Below, piece by piece: positions 1 through 9,073 of a DNA stretch of 64,000 bases. The DNA comes from Rhizobacter sp. Root1238. Lineage in GTDB: Bacteria > Pseudomonadota > Gammaproteobacteria > Burkholderiales > Burkholderiaceae_C. Each line of letters opens with the position of its first letter. Positions within the stretch are counted from its first letter, which is position 1. The DNA is taken from NCBI RefSeq assembly GCF_001425825.1, contig NZ_LMDM01000008.1, positions 1 through 64,000 on the forward strand, read 5' to 3'. Both the position numbers and the translations under genes were made by a program. The notes under the pieces were generated by a model. That model ran no database searches. It worked only from the letters and a program-made list of their open reading frames with translations, and was not told the DNA's origin.

Positions 1-126
1 GCCACCGAACTTTGCCGACAGCACCGTCGTGATCGCCGCCGTCAGCGTCGTCTTCCCATGGTCCACGTGACCAATCGTGCCAACGTTCACGTGCGGCTTG
101 GTCCGCTCGAATTTGCCTTTTGCCAT
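1..126 (-). CDS. tuf: Elongation factor Tu, N-terminal part (runs off the window)
   Basis: EF-Tu is the GTPase that brings aminoacyl-tRNA to the ribosome. Only the first 42 residues are inside the window. They read [20 protein letters not shown] and continue into the G1 loop GHVDHGKTT, which is diagnostic. The start is the CAT (reverse ATG) at 124-126. It is the last gene of a minus-strand unit after tRNA-Tyr, tRNA-Gly and tRNA-Thr, the classical tRNA-tufB arrangement of proteobacteria. The C-terminal 350 or so residues lie beyond base 1. Confidence 0.97.
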   Translation of the reverse strand, partial: MAKGKFERTKPHVNVGTIGHVDHGKTTLTAAITTVLSAKFGG

Positions 127-181
127 TTTTCGCGCTCCTAGCGGTCGAGATTGACAGTGCTGAAAACAGTACCGAGAAAAC

Positions 182-256
<75 letters not shown>

Positions 257-338
257 AGGTCTCTTGTGCCTCGTCGACACAGGGCTGACAACCTCTGGCA
301 GTCAAGCCTCTGACGACACCTCTCTTGCAACGACGTTC

Positions 339-412
339 TGGAGCGGGAGACGGGAATCGAACCCGCGTCATTAGCTTGGAAGGCTAGGGTTCTACCATTG
401 AACTACTCCCGC
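339..412 (-). tRNA. tRNA-Gly (anticodon TCC)
   Basis: A 74-base tRNA on the minus strand with acceptor stem GCGGGAG/CTCCCGC, a T arm with GGTTCGATTCC and an encoded CCA. The anticodon loop CTTCCAA reads TCC (Gly). The outermost anticodon-stem pair (27-43) appears as C opposite A, so the stem has four normal pairs. It lies between tRNA-Tyr and tRNA-Thr in the tRNA-tuf operon. Confidence 0.96.
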
Positions 413-506
413 CCGGGAGCCCCACCCGCCCCGGCCAAACCCCTCATCGAGGCCTGCACCGGAACGGTCTTGCAACGTCTAGCAACTACAAAAATATGTT
501 TCGCCG

Positions 507-592
507 TGGTGGAGGAGGCTGGATTCGAACCAGCGTAGGCGTAAGCCAACAGATTTACAGTCTGCCCCCTTTAGCCACTCGGGCACCCCTCC
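507..592 (-). tRNA. tRNA-Tyr (anticodon GTA)
   Basis: An 86-base class II tRNA on the minus strand with the long variable arm expected for tRNA-Tyr. The acceptor stem is GGAGGGG and the 3' end carries CCA. The anticodon loop CTGTAAA gives GTA. It is the first gene of the tRNA-Tyr/Gly/Thr-tuf transcription unit; its 5' end is about 15 bases downstream of a strong -10 box. Confidence 0.97.
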
Positions 593-606
593 GCGGCGAA
601 CTCGGG

Positions 607-635
607 ACTATACATCGAGTTGAGGCCTCTGACAA
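607..635 (-). promoter_or_regulatory. Sigma70 promoter of the tRNA-tuf operon
   Basis: Read on the minus strand, a -35 box TTGTCA (630-635) and a -10 box TATAGT (607-612) are separated by exactly 17 bases. Transcription would start near 599-600, a few bases before mature tRNA-Tyr at 592. The bases after the -10 box are GC-rich, as in stringently controlled stable-RNA promoters. Confidence 0.8.
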
Positions 636-732
636 ACCAACGCCGCAAAAAACGGCCTCGCGACGGTCACCCGGGGCCGGGATAATCGCGCCCGCCCCAG
701 CATTTTCGCGGGTGACACGGAGGAGAGACCCC

Positions 733-1344
733 ATGAAGAAGATCATCCTGGCCGCCGCGGTGCTCGCGCTGTCGGCCTCGGCCCAGGCGCAATCCGACAC
801 CGGCGGCCCCGGCGTGCAGCTGCGCCCGTTCGTCGGCCTCGGCCTGACCTGGGGCGGCGACAAGCTCGATTCGGTCGAGTTCGAGGACGGCTACAGCACG
901 ACGATCCGCGCCGGCGGCCTGATCGACGTGAAGGCCGGCGTCGACGTGCATTTCGACAGCCCGTTCTCGGCGCAGATCAGCGTCGGCTACCACTTCCAGA
1001 CGGTCCGCGGCGAGACGCGCCACGGCGACGATGGCCGCAAGACCTTCGACCGCTACCCGGTCGAGGTGCTGGGCCACTGGGACCTGAACGATCAATGGCG
1101 CATCGGCGGCGGGCTGCGCTGGTCGCAGAACGCGAAGTTCTCGTCCAGCGGCGCGCTCGACGTCGGCAATGTCGAATTCGACTCGTCGACCGGCGCCGTG
1201 ATCGAAGGCGAGTACTTCATGACGCGCGCGATCGCGCTGAAGCTGCGCGCGGTGCACGAGAAGTTCACGCTAAAGGGCTACTCGACCGCGCCGGAATACG
1301 ACGGCAGCCACGTCGGCTTCTACGTCAGCTACTACTTCAACTGA
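733..1344 (+). CDS. Outer-membrane beta-barrel protein, unassigned family
   Basis: A 203-residue protein with a clear Sec signal peptide (MKKIILAAAVLALSASAQAQ). The mature part has the alternating pattern of a small outer-membrane barrel and ends in an aromatic residue run (FYVSYYFN), a typical signal for outer-membrane assembly. I chose the ATG at 733 because AGGAGAG lies just upstream and the signal peptide begins there; the open frame extends further upstream through the tRNA region without meaning. It is a single gene facing away from the tRNA operon and converging on ung. A GATAAT box at 681-686 could be its -10 element. No substrate or named family can be given. Confidence 0.8.
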   Translation: MKKIILAAAVLALSASAQAQSDTGGPGVQLRPFVGLGLTWGGDKLDSVEFEDGYSTTIRAGGLIDVKAGVDVHFDSPFSAQISVGYHFQTVRGETRHGDDGRKTFDRYPVEVLGHWDLNDQWRIGGGLRWSQNAKFSSSGALDVGNVEFDSSTGAVIEGEYFMTRAIALKLRAVHEKFTLKGYSTAPEYDGSHVGFYVSYYFN

Positions 1345-1354
1345 GGCCGGGCCG

Positions 1355-1375
1355 CTGGAGCCTCACCGGCTCCAG
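1355..1375. terminator. Hairpin between convergent genes
   Basis: A perfect 8-bp inverted repeat, CTGGAGCC and GGCTCCAG, with a five-base loop sits between the stop of the outer-membrane protein gene and the end of ung, covering the ung stop codon. There is no T-run, so intrinsic termination is possible but unproven; it could act in both directions. Confidence 0.4.
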
Positions 1376-2076
1376 TCGATCGGGTCGCCGTGCGCCTGCA
1401 GGTGCCGCTGCGCGGCACCGAAGTGCCCGTTGCCGATGAAGGGCACCGGCGGGCGGCGCGCCGACAGCGGCGACGGATGGTTCGACGCCAGCACCAGCGC
1501 ATCGGGTCCGCCGGTGTCGCGGATCAAGGCAGCGAACTGCTGCGCATGCGCGCCCCACAGCAGGTAGACGCAGGGCCGCCGCCGCCCCGCGACAGCCGCG
1601 ACGATGCGCTCGGTCAGCGGCTCCCAGCCATGGCGGGCGTGGCTCGCCGGCGAAGCCTGCTCGACGGTCAGCGTCGTGTTCAGCAGCAGCACGCCCTGGG
1701 CGGCCCAGCCGGACAGGTCGCCGGTCGCCGGTGCCACCCCGAGGTCGCGCACCAGTTCCTTGAAGATGTTGCGCAGGCTCGGCGGCAGCGCGACACCGGC
1801 CGGCACCGAGAACGCGAGTCCGTGCGCCTGCCCCGGGCCGTGGTACGGGTCCTGCCCGAGGATCAGCACGCGCACATCGGGCAGCGACGTCAATTCGAGC
1901 GCGCGCAGCGGCTCGGGCGGGTAGACCACCGCCCCCTCGGCCACCCGCCGGTCGACGAACTCGACCAGGCCCTGCCCCGCGGCCGAGGCGCGCCACGGCA
2001 GCAGCACCTCGCGCCAGCCGGCCGGCGCGGCATCGAGCACCTGCGCCAGCGGCGTCGTCAGCGACGCCGAACTCAC
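1363..2076 (-). CDS. ung: Uracil-DNA glycosylase
   Basis: A 237-residue family 1 uracil-DNA glycosylase, which removes uracil from DNA as the first step of base excision repair. The catalytic water-activating loop [18 protein letters not shown] and the Leu-loop region NHPSPLSA are both intact, and the length is normal. The start is a GTG whose bases overlap the trpC stop codon (GTGA), so it is probably translationally coupled to trpC. It is the last gene of the trpG-ltaE-trpD-trpC-ung unit; the linkage to tryptophan genes looks like operon packing rather than a shared function. Confidence 0.96.
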   Translation of the reverse strand: MSSASLTTPLAQVLDAAPAGWREVLLPWRASAAGQGLVEFVDRRVAEGAVVYPPEPLRALELTSLPDVRVLILGQDPYHGPGQAHGLAFSVPAGVALPPSLRNIFKELVRDLGVAPATGDLSGWAAQGVLLLNTTLTVEQASPASHARHGWEPLTERIVAAVAGRRRPCVYLLWGAHAQQFAALIRDTGGPDALVLASNHPSPLSARRPPVPFIGNGHFGAAQRHLQAHGDPIDWSR

Positions 2077-2861
2077 CGGAACAGCTCGGCCAGCGCCACG
2101 CCCGGATCCGGCGCCCGCATGAAGGCCTCGCCGACCAGGAAGGCATGCACGTTCGCGTCGCGCATGCGCTGCACGTCGGCACGCGCGAGGATGCCGCTCT
2201 CGGTCACCAGCAGCCGGTCGCCGGGCACCTGCTTCAGCAAGCCGATCGTGGTGTCGAGCGTGACCTCGAAGGTCCGCAGGTTGCGGTTGTTGATGCCGAC
2301 CAGCGGCGTCTTCAGGCGCAGCGCACGGTCCAGCTCCGCGCCGTCATGCACCTCGACCAGCACCGCCATGCCGAGCGCCAGCGCCTGGGCTTCGAGGTCG
2401 GCCATCTGCGCGTCGTCGAGGCTGGCGGCGATCAGCAGGATGCAGTCGGCTCCCATCGCGCGGGCCTCGAACACCTGGTAGCTGTCGACCATGAAGTCCT
2501 TGCGCAGCACCGGCAACGCGCAGGCCGCGCGGGCCGCCTGCAGGTACTCGACCGAGCCCTGGAAGAAGGGCCGGTCGGTCAGCACGCTGAGGCAGGCCGC
2601 GCCGTGCTTCTGGTAGCTCGCGGCGATCTCGGCCGGCACGAAGTGCTCGCGCAGCACGCCCTTGCTCGGGCTCGCCTTCTTGACCTCGGCGATCACCGCG
2701 GCCGAGCCGGCGGCGATCTTGTCGCGCAAGGCCTTCGTGAAGTCGCGCAGCCCGCCCAGCGATTCGGCGTCGCGCCGCACCGAGGCTTCGTCGCGCAGCT
2801 TGCGGGCCGCCGCGATCTCGTCGCGCTTGACCGCGTTGATCTTGTTCAGGATGTCGCTCAT
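2073..2861 (-). CDS. trpC: Indole-3-glycerol-phosphate synthase
   Basis: A 262-residue TIM-barrel enzyme that converts carboxyphenylamino-deoxyribulose-5-phosphate to indole-3-glycerol phosphate in tryptophan synthesis. Characteristic segments are [13 protein letters not shown] (catalytic Lys), [28 protein letters not shown] and VTESGI. It is monofunctional, with no TrpF domain attached. The ATG at 2861 overlaps the trpD stop (ATGA), and its stop overlaps the GTG start of ung. Confidence 0.97.
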   Translation of the reverse strand: MSDILNKINAVKRDEIAAARKLRDEASVRRDAESLGGLRDFTKALRDKIAAGSAAVIAEVKKASPSKGVLREHFVPAEIAASYQKHGAACLSVLTDRPFFQGSVEYLQAARAACALPVLRKDFMVDSYQVFEARAMGADCILLIAASLDDAQMADLEAQALALGMAVLVEVHDGAELDRALRLKTPLVGINNRNLRTFEVTLDTTIGLLKQVPGDRLLVTESGILARADVQRMRDANVHAFLVGEAFMRAPDPGVALAELFR

Positions 2862-3892
2862 GCCGTCTTGAACTGGTTGGTCACCGCGACGAACTGGCTC
2901 AGCTTGGCCAGCGCCTTGCCCGAGGCCACCGCCTCGCGCGCCATCCGCACGCCCTCGCTGACCGACGACGCGACGTTCGCGCAGTACAGCGCCGCGCCGG
3001 CGTTCAGCAGCACGATGTCGCGCACCGGCCCGTCTTCGTTGGCGAACGCACGCTGGATGCACTGCACCGACTCGGCCTTGTCGGCGACCTTCAGCACGCG
3101 GGTGTCGTAGACCGGCATGCCGAAGTCGCTCGGGTGCACGACGTACTCGCGCACCTCGCCGTTCTTCAGCTCGCCGACCAGCGTCTCGCCCGACAGCGAG
3201 ATCTCGTCCATGCCGTTCATGCCGTAGACCACCATCACGTGCTCCGAGCCGAGGCGCTGCAGCACGCGCACCTGGATGCCGACCAGGTCGGCGTGGAACA
3301 CGCCCATCAGCTGGTTCGGGGCGCCGGCGGGGTTGGTCAGCGGACCGAGGATGTTGAAGATCGTGCGCACGCCGAGCTCCTTGCGCACCGGCCCGGCATG
3401 CTTCATCGACGCATGGTGGTTGGGCGCGAACATGAAGCCGATGCCGCTTTCCTGCAGGCATTGAGCCACCTGCGCGGCATTCAGGTTGACGTTGGCGCCG
3501 AAGGCCTCCAGCACGTCGGCGCTGCCGGAACTGGACGACACGCTGCGCCCGCCGTGCTTCGCGATCCGCGCGCCCGCCGCGGCCGCGACGAACATCGCCG
3601 CGGTCGAGATGTTGAAGGTGTGCGCCGCGTCGCCGCCGGTGCCGCACAGGTCGACCAGGTGGGTCGTGTCGGCCACCACCACCGGCGTCGCGAACTCGCG
3701 CATCACCTGCGCGGCGGCGGCGATCTCGCCGATGGTTTCCTTCTTGACGCGCAGTCCCATCGACAGCGCGGCGATCATCACCGGCGACATCTCGCCGCTC
3801 ATGATGCGGCGCATCAGCGTCAGCATCTCGTCGTGGAAGATCTCGCGGTGGTCGATGACGCGGGCCAGGGCTTCGGTGTTGCTGATGGACAT
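2858..3892 (-). CDS. trpD: Anthranilate phosphoribosyltransferase
   Basis: A 344-residue enzyme joining anthranilate to PRPP. The PRPP-binding glycine loop [16 protein letters not shown] and the [19 protein letters not shown] segment are intact. I started at the ATG at 3892 ([12 protein letters not shown]) rather than the upstream in-frame ATG, because the 27 extra residues are atypical and the family begins with a short helical N-terminus. It follows ltaE after 19 bases and overlaps trpC by four. Confidence 0.96.
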   Translation of the reverse strand: MSISNTEALARVIDHREIFHDEMLTLMRRIMSGEMSPVMIAALSMGLRVKKETIGEIAAAAQVMREFATPVVVADTTHLVDLCGTGGDAAHTFNISTAAMFVAAAAGARIAKHGGRSVSSSSGSADVLEAFGANVNLNAAQVAQCLQESGIGFMFAPNHHASMKHAGPVRKELGVRTIFNILGPLTNPAGAPNQLMGVFHADLVGIQVRVLQRLGSEHVMVVYGMNGMDEISLSGETLVGELKNGEVREYVVHPSDFGMPVYDTRVLKVADKAESVQCIQRAFANEDGPVRDIVLLNAGAALYCANVASSVSEGVRMAREAVASGKALAKLSQFVAVTNQFKTA

Positions 3893-3911
3893 GGTTCGAC
3901 TCGTCAAGGCC

Positions 3912-4918
<1,007 letters not shown>

Positions 4919-4922
<4 letters not shown>

Positions 4923-5503
4923 GCGCGCAACTCCAGGAAGTTCTTCAGCATCGCGTGCCCGTGTTCGGTGAGGATGGATTCGGGGTGGAACTGCACGCCT
5001 TCGAGCGGCGTCTTCGTGCCGGCCAGCGCGGTGTGGCGCACGCCCATGATCTCGTCGTCCTGCGAGGTCGACGTGATCTCCAGCTCGGCCGGCAGCGTGT
5101 CGCGCTCGATCACCAGCGAGTGGTAGCGGATCACGGTGAACTGCTGCGGCAGTTCGGTGTAGACACCGCGCTTGTCGGTGGTGATGACGTCGGTCTTGCC
5201 GTGCATCTGCGTCTTCGCGCGGATGATGTGGCCGCCCAGCGCGGCGCCGATCGCCTGGTGGCCGAGGCACACGCCGAGGATCGGCATCTTGCCGGTGAAC
5301 TCGCGGATCGCGTCGACGCAGATGCCGGCCTCAGCCGGCGAGCACGGCCCGGGCGACAGCACCAGCTGGTCGGGCTTCAGTTCGCGGATGCCGTCGAGCG
5401 TGATCTCGTCGTTGCGGAACACCCGCACGTCCTCGCCGAGCTCGGCGAAGTACTGCACCAGGTTGAAGGTGAAGGAGTCGTAGTTGTCGATCATCAGCAG
5501 CAT
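4919..5503 (-). CDS. trpG: Anthranilate synthase glutamine amidotransferase component II
   Basis: A 194-residue class I glutamine amidotransferase that supplies ammonia to TrpE; such subunits may also serve aminodeoxychorismate synthase. It opens with [19 protein letters not shown] and carries the nucleophile elbow [10 protein letters not shown] (catalytic Cys) and the GVQFHPES segment with catalytic His and Glu. It is the first structural gene of this minus-strand unit, 125 bases after a Trp-rich leader peptide. Its partner trpE is 13 kb away. Confidence 0.96.
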
Positions 5504-5598
5504 GTGCTCAGGCCTCTGGAATCAGTGGGTTCGGGGCGGGTGCCGGCCGACGGCGGTGGATCGCGTGGGCACAGGCAGGGGCGCGGCGGAAGACTGCG

Positions 5599-5652
5599 GC
5601 GCCCGCGCGGGCGCGCCATGAGGTGGGTTCAGGTCGTTGGCTTGCGCCAACG
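5599..5652 (-). promoter_or_regulatory. Candidate attenuator structure before trpG
   Basis: Two stem-loops, read as RNA from the minus strand. The first (5635-5652) is CGTTGGC-GCAA-GCCAACG, a 7-bp stem capped by a GNRA tetraloop that contains the second Trp codon of the leader. The second (5599-5614) is a GC-only hairpin built from GCGCCCG and CGGGCGC just after the leader stop. No T-run follows, so classical intrinsic termination is uncertain. Inferred to be the control region of trpG-ltaE-trpDC-ung. Confidence 0.5.
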
Positions 5653-5694
5653 CCAACCGCGGAGCGTCGCTGTGAATGAACGCGTGGAGACCAT
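5629..5694 (-). CDS. Trp leader peptide upstream of trpG (WRW)
   Basis: A 21-codon open frame that begins ATG GTC TCC ACG and contains two Trp codons at positions 14 and 16 (RGWRWRK), ending in TGA 125 bases before trpG. Trp is the rarest amino acid, so TGG-CGT-TGG in a short frame just ahead of a tryptophan gene is strong circumstantial evidence for ribosome-mediated attenuation. A hairpin spans the Trp codons. There is no convincing ribosome binding site; the -10 box CATAAT ends only eight bases before the ATG, suggesting a nearly leaderless start. It has the same length as the leader before trpE. Confidence 0.65.
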   Translation of the reverse strand: MVSTRSFTATLRGWRWRKPTT

Positions 5695-5702
5695 GGGGCC
5701 GC

Positions 5703-5708
5703 ATTATG
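5703..5708 (-). promoter_or_regulatory. -10 box of the trpG leader transcript
   Basis: CATAAT on the minus strand, eight bases before the leader ATG at 5694. The -35 region is weak (TTCCCC at a 17-base spacing), as expected for a regulated promoter. Transcription would start within a few bases of the start codon. Confidence 0.45.
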
Positions 5709-5756
5709 GCTGCGCAATGGGGATCGGGGAAGCCGGCGGGCTATCATGCCGCCCAC

Positions 5757-5965
5757 GTTGGTGCTCGCCGCGGCCGTCCGGCTGCGGCAGTGAAACGGGA
5801 ATCAGGAAGACGAGCCCTGTCGGGGCGGATCCAACCTGAGCTGCCCCCGCAACGGTAAGCGGACGCCCTCCCCGGAGAGCGCTCCCGTGCGAATCACCCA
5901 CTGTCGGCCCCGTGCCGATGGGAAGGGTGCACGGAAGATGTCCGCCAGCCCGGAGACCGGCCAAC
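5757..5965 (+). promoter_or_regulatory. Cobalamin (AdoCbl) riboswitch
   Basis: Conserved landmarks of a class I cobalamin riboswitch are present in order: GTTGG (P1 5' side), GTGAAACGGGAATC, the core GAGCTGCCCCCGCAACGGTAA, a GGGAAGG-type internal segment, and the B12 box AGCCCGGAGACCGGCC near 5946-5962, followed by CCAAC, which pairs back to GTTGG. It precedes cobB by 98 bases and should repress the whole cobalamin operon when adenosylcobalamin is abundant. Of the stretch 5504-6063, this element and the minus-strand trp leader account for nearly everything. Confidence 0.93.
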
Positions 5966-6035
5966 CCAGTGGGTGCGCGCCCGCGGCAACGCAGCGCATG
6001 CCTGTTCACGAAACCCTGCGGGGAAGCAGGGCGAC

Positions 6036-6044
6036 GGCCGGTCT
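6036..6044 (+). promoter_or_regulatory. Anti-B12-box of the riboswitch expression platform
   Basis: GGCCGGTCT is exactly complementary to AGACCGGCC at 5954-5962, which is part of the B12 box. It lies 20 bases before the cobB start. Pairing would be mutually exclusive with ligand-bound folding, so it is the likely switch element controlling translation initiation or an upstream terminator. Confidence 0.55.
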
Positions 6045-6063
6045 GTTGCGAGTTGTCCATTCG

Positions 6064-7368
6064 ATGGAAGTCCCCGAGCTGCGCCCCGTGCGCTGCCCTG
6101 CCCTGCTGGTGTCCGCGCCCGCGTCGGGCCAGGGCAAGACCAGCGTCACCGCCGCGCTGGCGCGCCTGCACGCCCGGCGCGGCCGCCGCGTGCGGGTCTT
6201 CAAGGCCGGCCCCGATTTCCTCGACCCGATGATCCTCGCCCGCGCCAGCGGCGCGCCGGTGCAGCAGCTCGACCTGTGGATGGGCGGCGAGGCGCACTGC
6301 CGCGCGCTGCTGCACGAGGCCGCGCAGCAGGCCGACCTGGTCCTCGTCGAAGGCGTGATGGGGCTGCACGACGGCACGCCGTCGACCGCCGAGCTCGCGC
6401 TGCGCTTCGGCCTGCCGGTGCTGACGGTGATCGACGGCAGCGCGATGGCGCAGACCTTCGGCGCGATCGCGCTCGGCCTCGCCAGCTACCGCGACGGCCT
6501 GTCGATGGCCGGCGTGCTGGCCAACCGCGTCGCCGGCGACAGCCACGCGAGCCTGCTGCGCGAAAGCCTGCCCGCGTCGCTGCGCTGGTGGGGTGCGCTG
6601 CCGCGCGACGAGCAGATCGCGCTGCCGGAACGCCACCTCGGCCTGGTGCAGGCGAGCGAACTCGACGACCTCGACGCCCGCCTCGACCGCGCCGCCGATG
6701 CGCTCGGCCCCGATGCCGGCGAACTGCCGCCTGCGGTCAGCTTCGAACCCGGCAGTGCGGCGCCCATCGAACCGCTGCTGCACGGCGTGCGCATCGCCAT
6801 CGCGCGCGACACCGCGTTCTCGTTCCTCTACACCGCCAACCTCGCGCTGCTGCAGGCGATGGGCGCCAACCTCGCGTTCTTCTCGCCGCTGCACGACACC
6901 GCGCCGCCGCCGTGCGACGCGATCTGGCTGCCCGGCGGCTACCCCGAACTGCACCTCGATGCGCTGGCCGCCAACCGCTTCATGCACCAGGCGCTGCGCG
7001 ACCACCATGCGGCCGGCACGCCGATGCTGGCGGAATGCGGCGGGCTGTTGCTGCTGCTGCAGGCGCTGACCGACGTGCAGGGCCGCCGCGCCGCGATGGC
7101 CGGGCTGCTGCCGGGCCATGCGGCGATGCAGACACGGCTGGCCAGCATCGGCCTGCACGAGGCCGCGCTGCCCGAAGGCACGCTGCGCGGCCACAGCTTC
7201 CACTACTCGCGGCTCGAATCGCCGCTGACGCCGCTGTGCACCACGCAGCCGATGCGTGCCGGCCGGCGCGGCGAGGCGGTGTACCGCAGCGGCCGGCTGA
7301 CGGCCTCGTACTTCCACGCCTACTTCCCGTCCAACCCGCAGGCCGTCGCACGCCTGTTCACGCGATGA
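6064..7368 (+). CDS. cobB: Cobyrinate a,c-diamide synthase
   Basis: A 434-residue CobB/CbiA enzyme that amidates the a and c side chains of the corrin ring with glutamine and ATP. The N-terminal dethiobiotin-synthetase-like domain has the P-loop SAPASGQGKTSVTAAL; the C-terminal glutamine amidotransferase domain has a Cys nucleophile in MLAECGGLLLL and the conserved GHSFHYS region. I chose ATG 6064 because the open frame upstream runs through the riboswitch. First gene of the operon; its stop overlaps the cobM start (ATGA). Confidence 0.95.
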   Translation: MEVPELRPVRCPALLVSAPASGQGKTSVTAALARLHARRGRRVRVFKAGPDFLDPMILARASGAPVQQLDLWMGGEAHCRALLHEAAQQADLVLVEGVMGLHDGTPSTAELALRFGLPVLTVIDGSAMAQTFGAIALGLASYRDGLSMAGVLANRVAGDSHASLLRESLPASLRWWGALPRDEQIALPERHLGLVQASELDDLDARLDRAADALGPDAGELPPAVSFEPGSAAPIEPLLHGVRIAIARDTAFSFLYTANLALLQAMGANLAFFSPLHDTAPPPCDAIWLPGGYPELHLDALAANRFMHQALRDHHAAGTPMLAECGGLLLLLQALTDVQGRRAAMAGLLPGHAAMQTRLASIGLHEAALPEGTLRGHSFHYSRLESPLTPLCTTQPMRAGRRGEAVYRSGRLTASYFHAYFPSNPQAVARLFTR

Positions 7369-8168
7369 GCGCCATGAACACGACATCCGGCCGCGTCTGG
7401 TTCGTCGGTGCCGGCCCCGGCGACCCCGAGCTGATCACCGTCAAGGGCCGCGGGCTGATCGAGCGCGCCGGCGCGATCCTGTTCGCCGGCTCGCTGGTCA
7501 ACGAGGCGGCCACCCGCTGGGCGCCGCCCGGCTGCGTGGTCGCCGACAGCAAGGACATGACGCACGAGCAGATGGTCGCGTGGCTGACGGCGCAGGCCGC
7601 GCGCTGCGACACCGTCGTGCGGCTGCAGACCGGCGACCCGGCGCTGTACGGCACGCTGATCGAGCTGGTGCAGCCGCTCGACGCGGCCGGCATCCCGATC
7701 GCGGTGGTGCCCGGCGTGTCGTCGGCGATGGCATCGGCCGCCGCGGCGGTCGAGAGCTTCACGCTGCCCGAGGTCACGCAGACGGTGATCTTCACAAGGG
7801 TCGAAGGCCGCACGCCGATGCCGCCCGGCGAATCGCTGGCCGAGCTGGCGGCGCACCGCTGCACGTTGTGCATCTTCCTGTCGATCACGCTGCTGCACAG
7901 GATCGAAGCCGGGCTGCGCGAAGCCGGCTGGGCCGAAGACGCGCCGATGCTGGTGGTGCACAAGGCCAGCTGGCCCGGCGAAGAACGCATCGTGCGGGGC
8001 ACGCTGGCCACCATCAAGCAGCAATGCCGGGAGGCCGGCATCGTCAGCCAGGCGATGGTCATCGCGAGCCCGGCGCTGGGCGCGCGCGGCTGGCCCGAGC
8101 TCACGAAGTCGAAGCTGTACGACGCCGCATTCACCCACCGGTTCAGACGAGGGACGACCACGACATGA
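7365..8168 (+). CDS. cobM: Precorrin-4 C11-methyltransferase
   Basis: A 267-residue SAM-dependent tetrapyrrole methylase (CobM/CbiF) that methylates C11 of the contracted ring. Family motifs are VWFVGAGPGDPELITVKG at the N-terminus, RLQTGDPALYG and VVPGVSSAMASAAA (SAM pocket). The start ATG overlaps the cobB stop and its stop overlaps the cbiX start. Whether the substrate is the cobalt-containing or cobalt-free form depends on the route; neighbouring cbiX, cbiD and cbiG favour the cobalt-early route. Confidence 0.95.
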   Translation: MSAMNTTSGRVWFVGAGPGDPELITVKGRGLIERAGAILFAGSLVNEAATRWAPPGCVVADSKDMTHEQMVAWLTAQAARCDTVVRLQTGDPALYGTLIELVQPLDAAGIPIAVVPGVSSAMASAAAAVESFTLPEVTQTVIFTRVEGRTPMPPGESLAELAAHRCTLCIFLSITLLHRIEAGLREAGWAEDAPMLVVHKASWPGEERIVRGTLATIKQQCREAGIVSQAMVIASPALGARGWPELTKSKLYDAAFTHRFRRGTTTT

Positions 8169-9073
8169 ACGACACCATCCTGCTGGTCGGCCACGGCTCG
8201 CGCGAGAAGAGCGGCAACGACGAGATCGAGCGCTTCACGCAGCTGTGGCGCGCCCGCCATCCGCAGTGGCGCACCGAGCTGTGCTTCATCGAGTTCGCCG
8301 AGATCGAGGTGGAAGAAGGCCTGGACCGCGCCGCGACGGGCGCCGAACGCGTGATCGTCGTGCCGCTGATCCTGAACGCCGCCGGCCACGTCAACGTCGA
8401 GATCCCGTCGCACATCGCGCGCGCCCGGCAGCGCCATGCCGGCGTGCGCTTCGACTACGCGCCGCACCTGGGTGTCTGCGAGCCGGTGCTGGACGTGCTG
8501 CGCCGCCAGCTGAAGCAGTGCATGCACGCGCTCGACATGCCCGACCCGACCGGCACCGGCGTCGTGCTGCTCGGCCGCGGCTCGTCGAACCGCGAGGCCA
8601 ACGGCGAGATGGCGCGGATGGCGCGCTGGCTGTTCGAGGACGGCGACCACGAGCTGGTCGACCTCGCCTTCACCGGCATCGCGTGGCCGCGGCTCGAGCG
8701 CGTGGTGCAACGCCAGGTGCAGCTGGGCATGCGGCAGGTGATCGTGCTGCCCTACTACCTGTTCACCGGCACGCTGATCCAGCGCATCGGCCGACAGGTC
8801 GAGCACCTGCGCGCCCAGTACCCGCAGGTGCGCTTCGCAAGCGGCACGCATTTCGGCTTCGAGCCGGAGATCGCGCAGCTGCTGGCCGGCCGCGTCGACG
8901 CGCTGATGCACGGCGCGCTGGCCGCGGTGCCCGTGAGCGAGGAAGCCGCGCAGTGGGAGGCCCATCACCACGGTCACGATCACGCGCACCACGCTGCACA
9001 CGAGCACGCGCACGAACACGCGCATCCCCACGACCACGCCCACGCCCATGACCACGCCGAACACGGTCACTGA
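8165..9073 (+). CDS. cbiX: Sirohydrochlorin cobaltochelatase with His-rich tail
   Basis: A 302-residue long-form CbiX with two chelatase-like repeats: residues 1-125 (LLVGHGSREKSGNDE, PLILNAAGHVNVEIP) and about 135-250 (LLGRGSSNREANGE, VIVLPYYLFTGTLI). It inserts cobalt into sirohydrochlorin, committing the pathway to the cobalt-early route. The second repeat has GRGS where the first has the metal-binding GHGS. The last 35 or so residues are about half His with Asp, Glu and Ala, a presumed cobalt (or nickel) store. The tail-coding DNA overlaps the start of cobH by 26 bases in another frame. Confidence 0.93.
   Translation: MNDTILLVGHGSREKSGNDEIERFTQLWRARHPQWRTELCFIEFAEIEVEEGLDRAATGAERVIVVPLILNAAGHVNVEIPSHIARARQRHAGVRFDYAPHLGVCEPVLDVLRRQLKQCMHALDMPDPTGTGVVLLGRGSSNREANGEMARMARWLFEDGDHELVDLAFTGIAWPRLERVVQRQVQLGMRQVIVLPYYLFTGTLIQRIGRQVEHLRAQYPQVRFASGTHFGFEPEIAQLLAGRVDALMHGALAAVPVSEEAAQWEAHHHGHDHAHHAAHEHAHEHAHPHDHAHAHDHAEHGH

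Noticed and set aside
2145-3110. Long antisense ORFs over trpC/trpD, cobalamin and xox genes (for example 3486-5126, 22978-24882)
   Set aside because: They mirror real genes on the other strand, are rich in Arg, Ala, Gly and His, lack start sites and motifs, and arise from high GC at third codon positions.
5887-6063. N-terminal extension of cobB through the riboswitch
   Set aside because: The frame is open, but it runs through the B12 box and anti-B12 box, and the CobB family begins near ATG 6064.
8950-9073. His-codon repeats considered as CRISPR or tandem repeat
   Set aside because: Repeats are irregular GCNCAC codons of the CbiX His-rich tail, in frame with the gene, without spacers.
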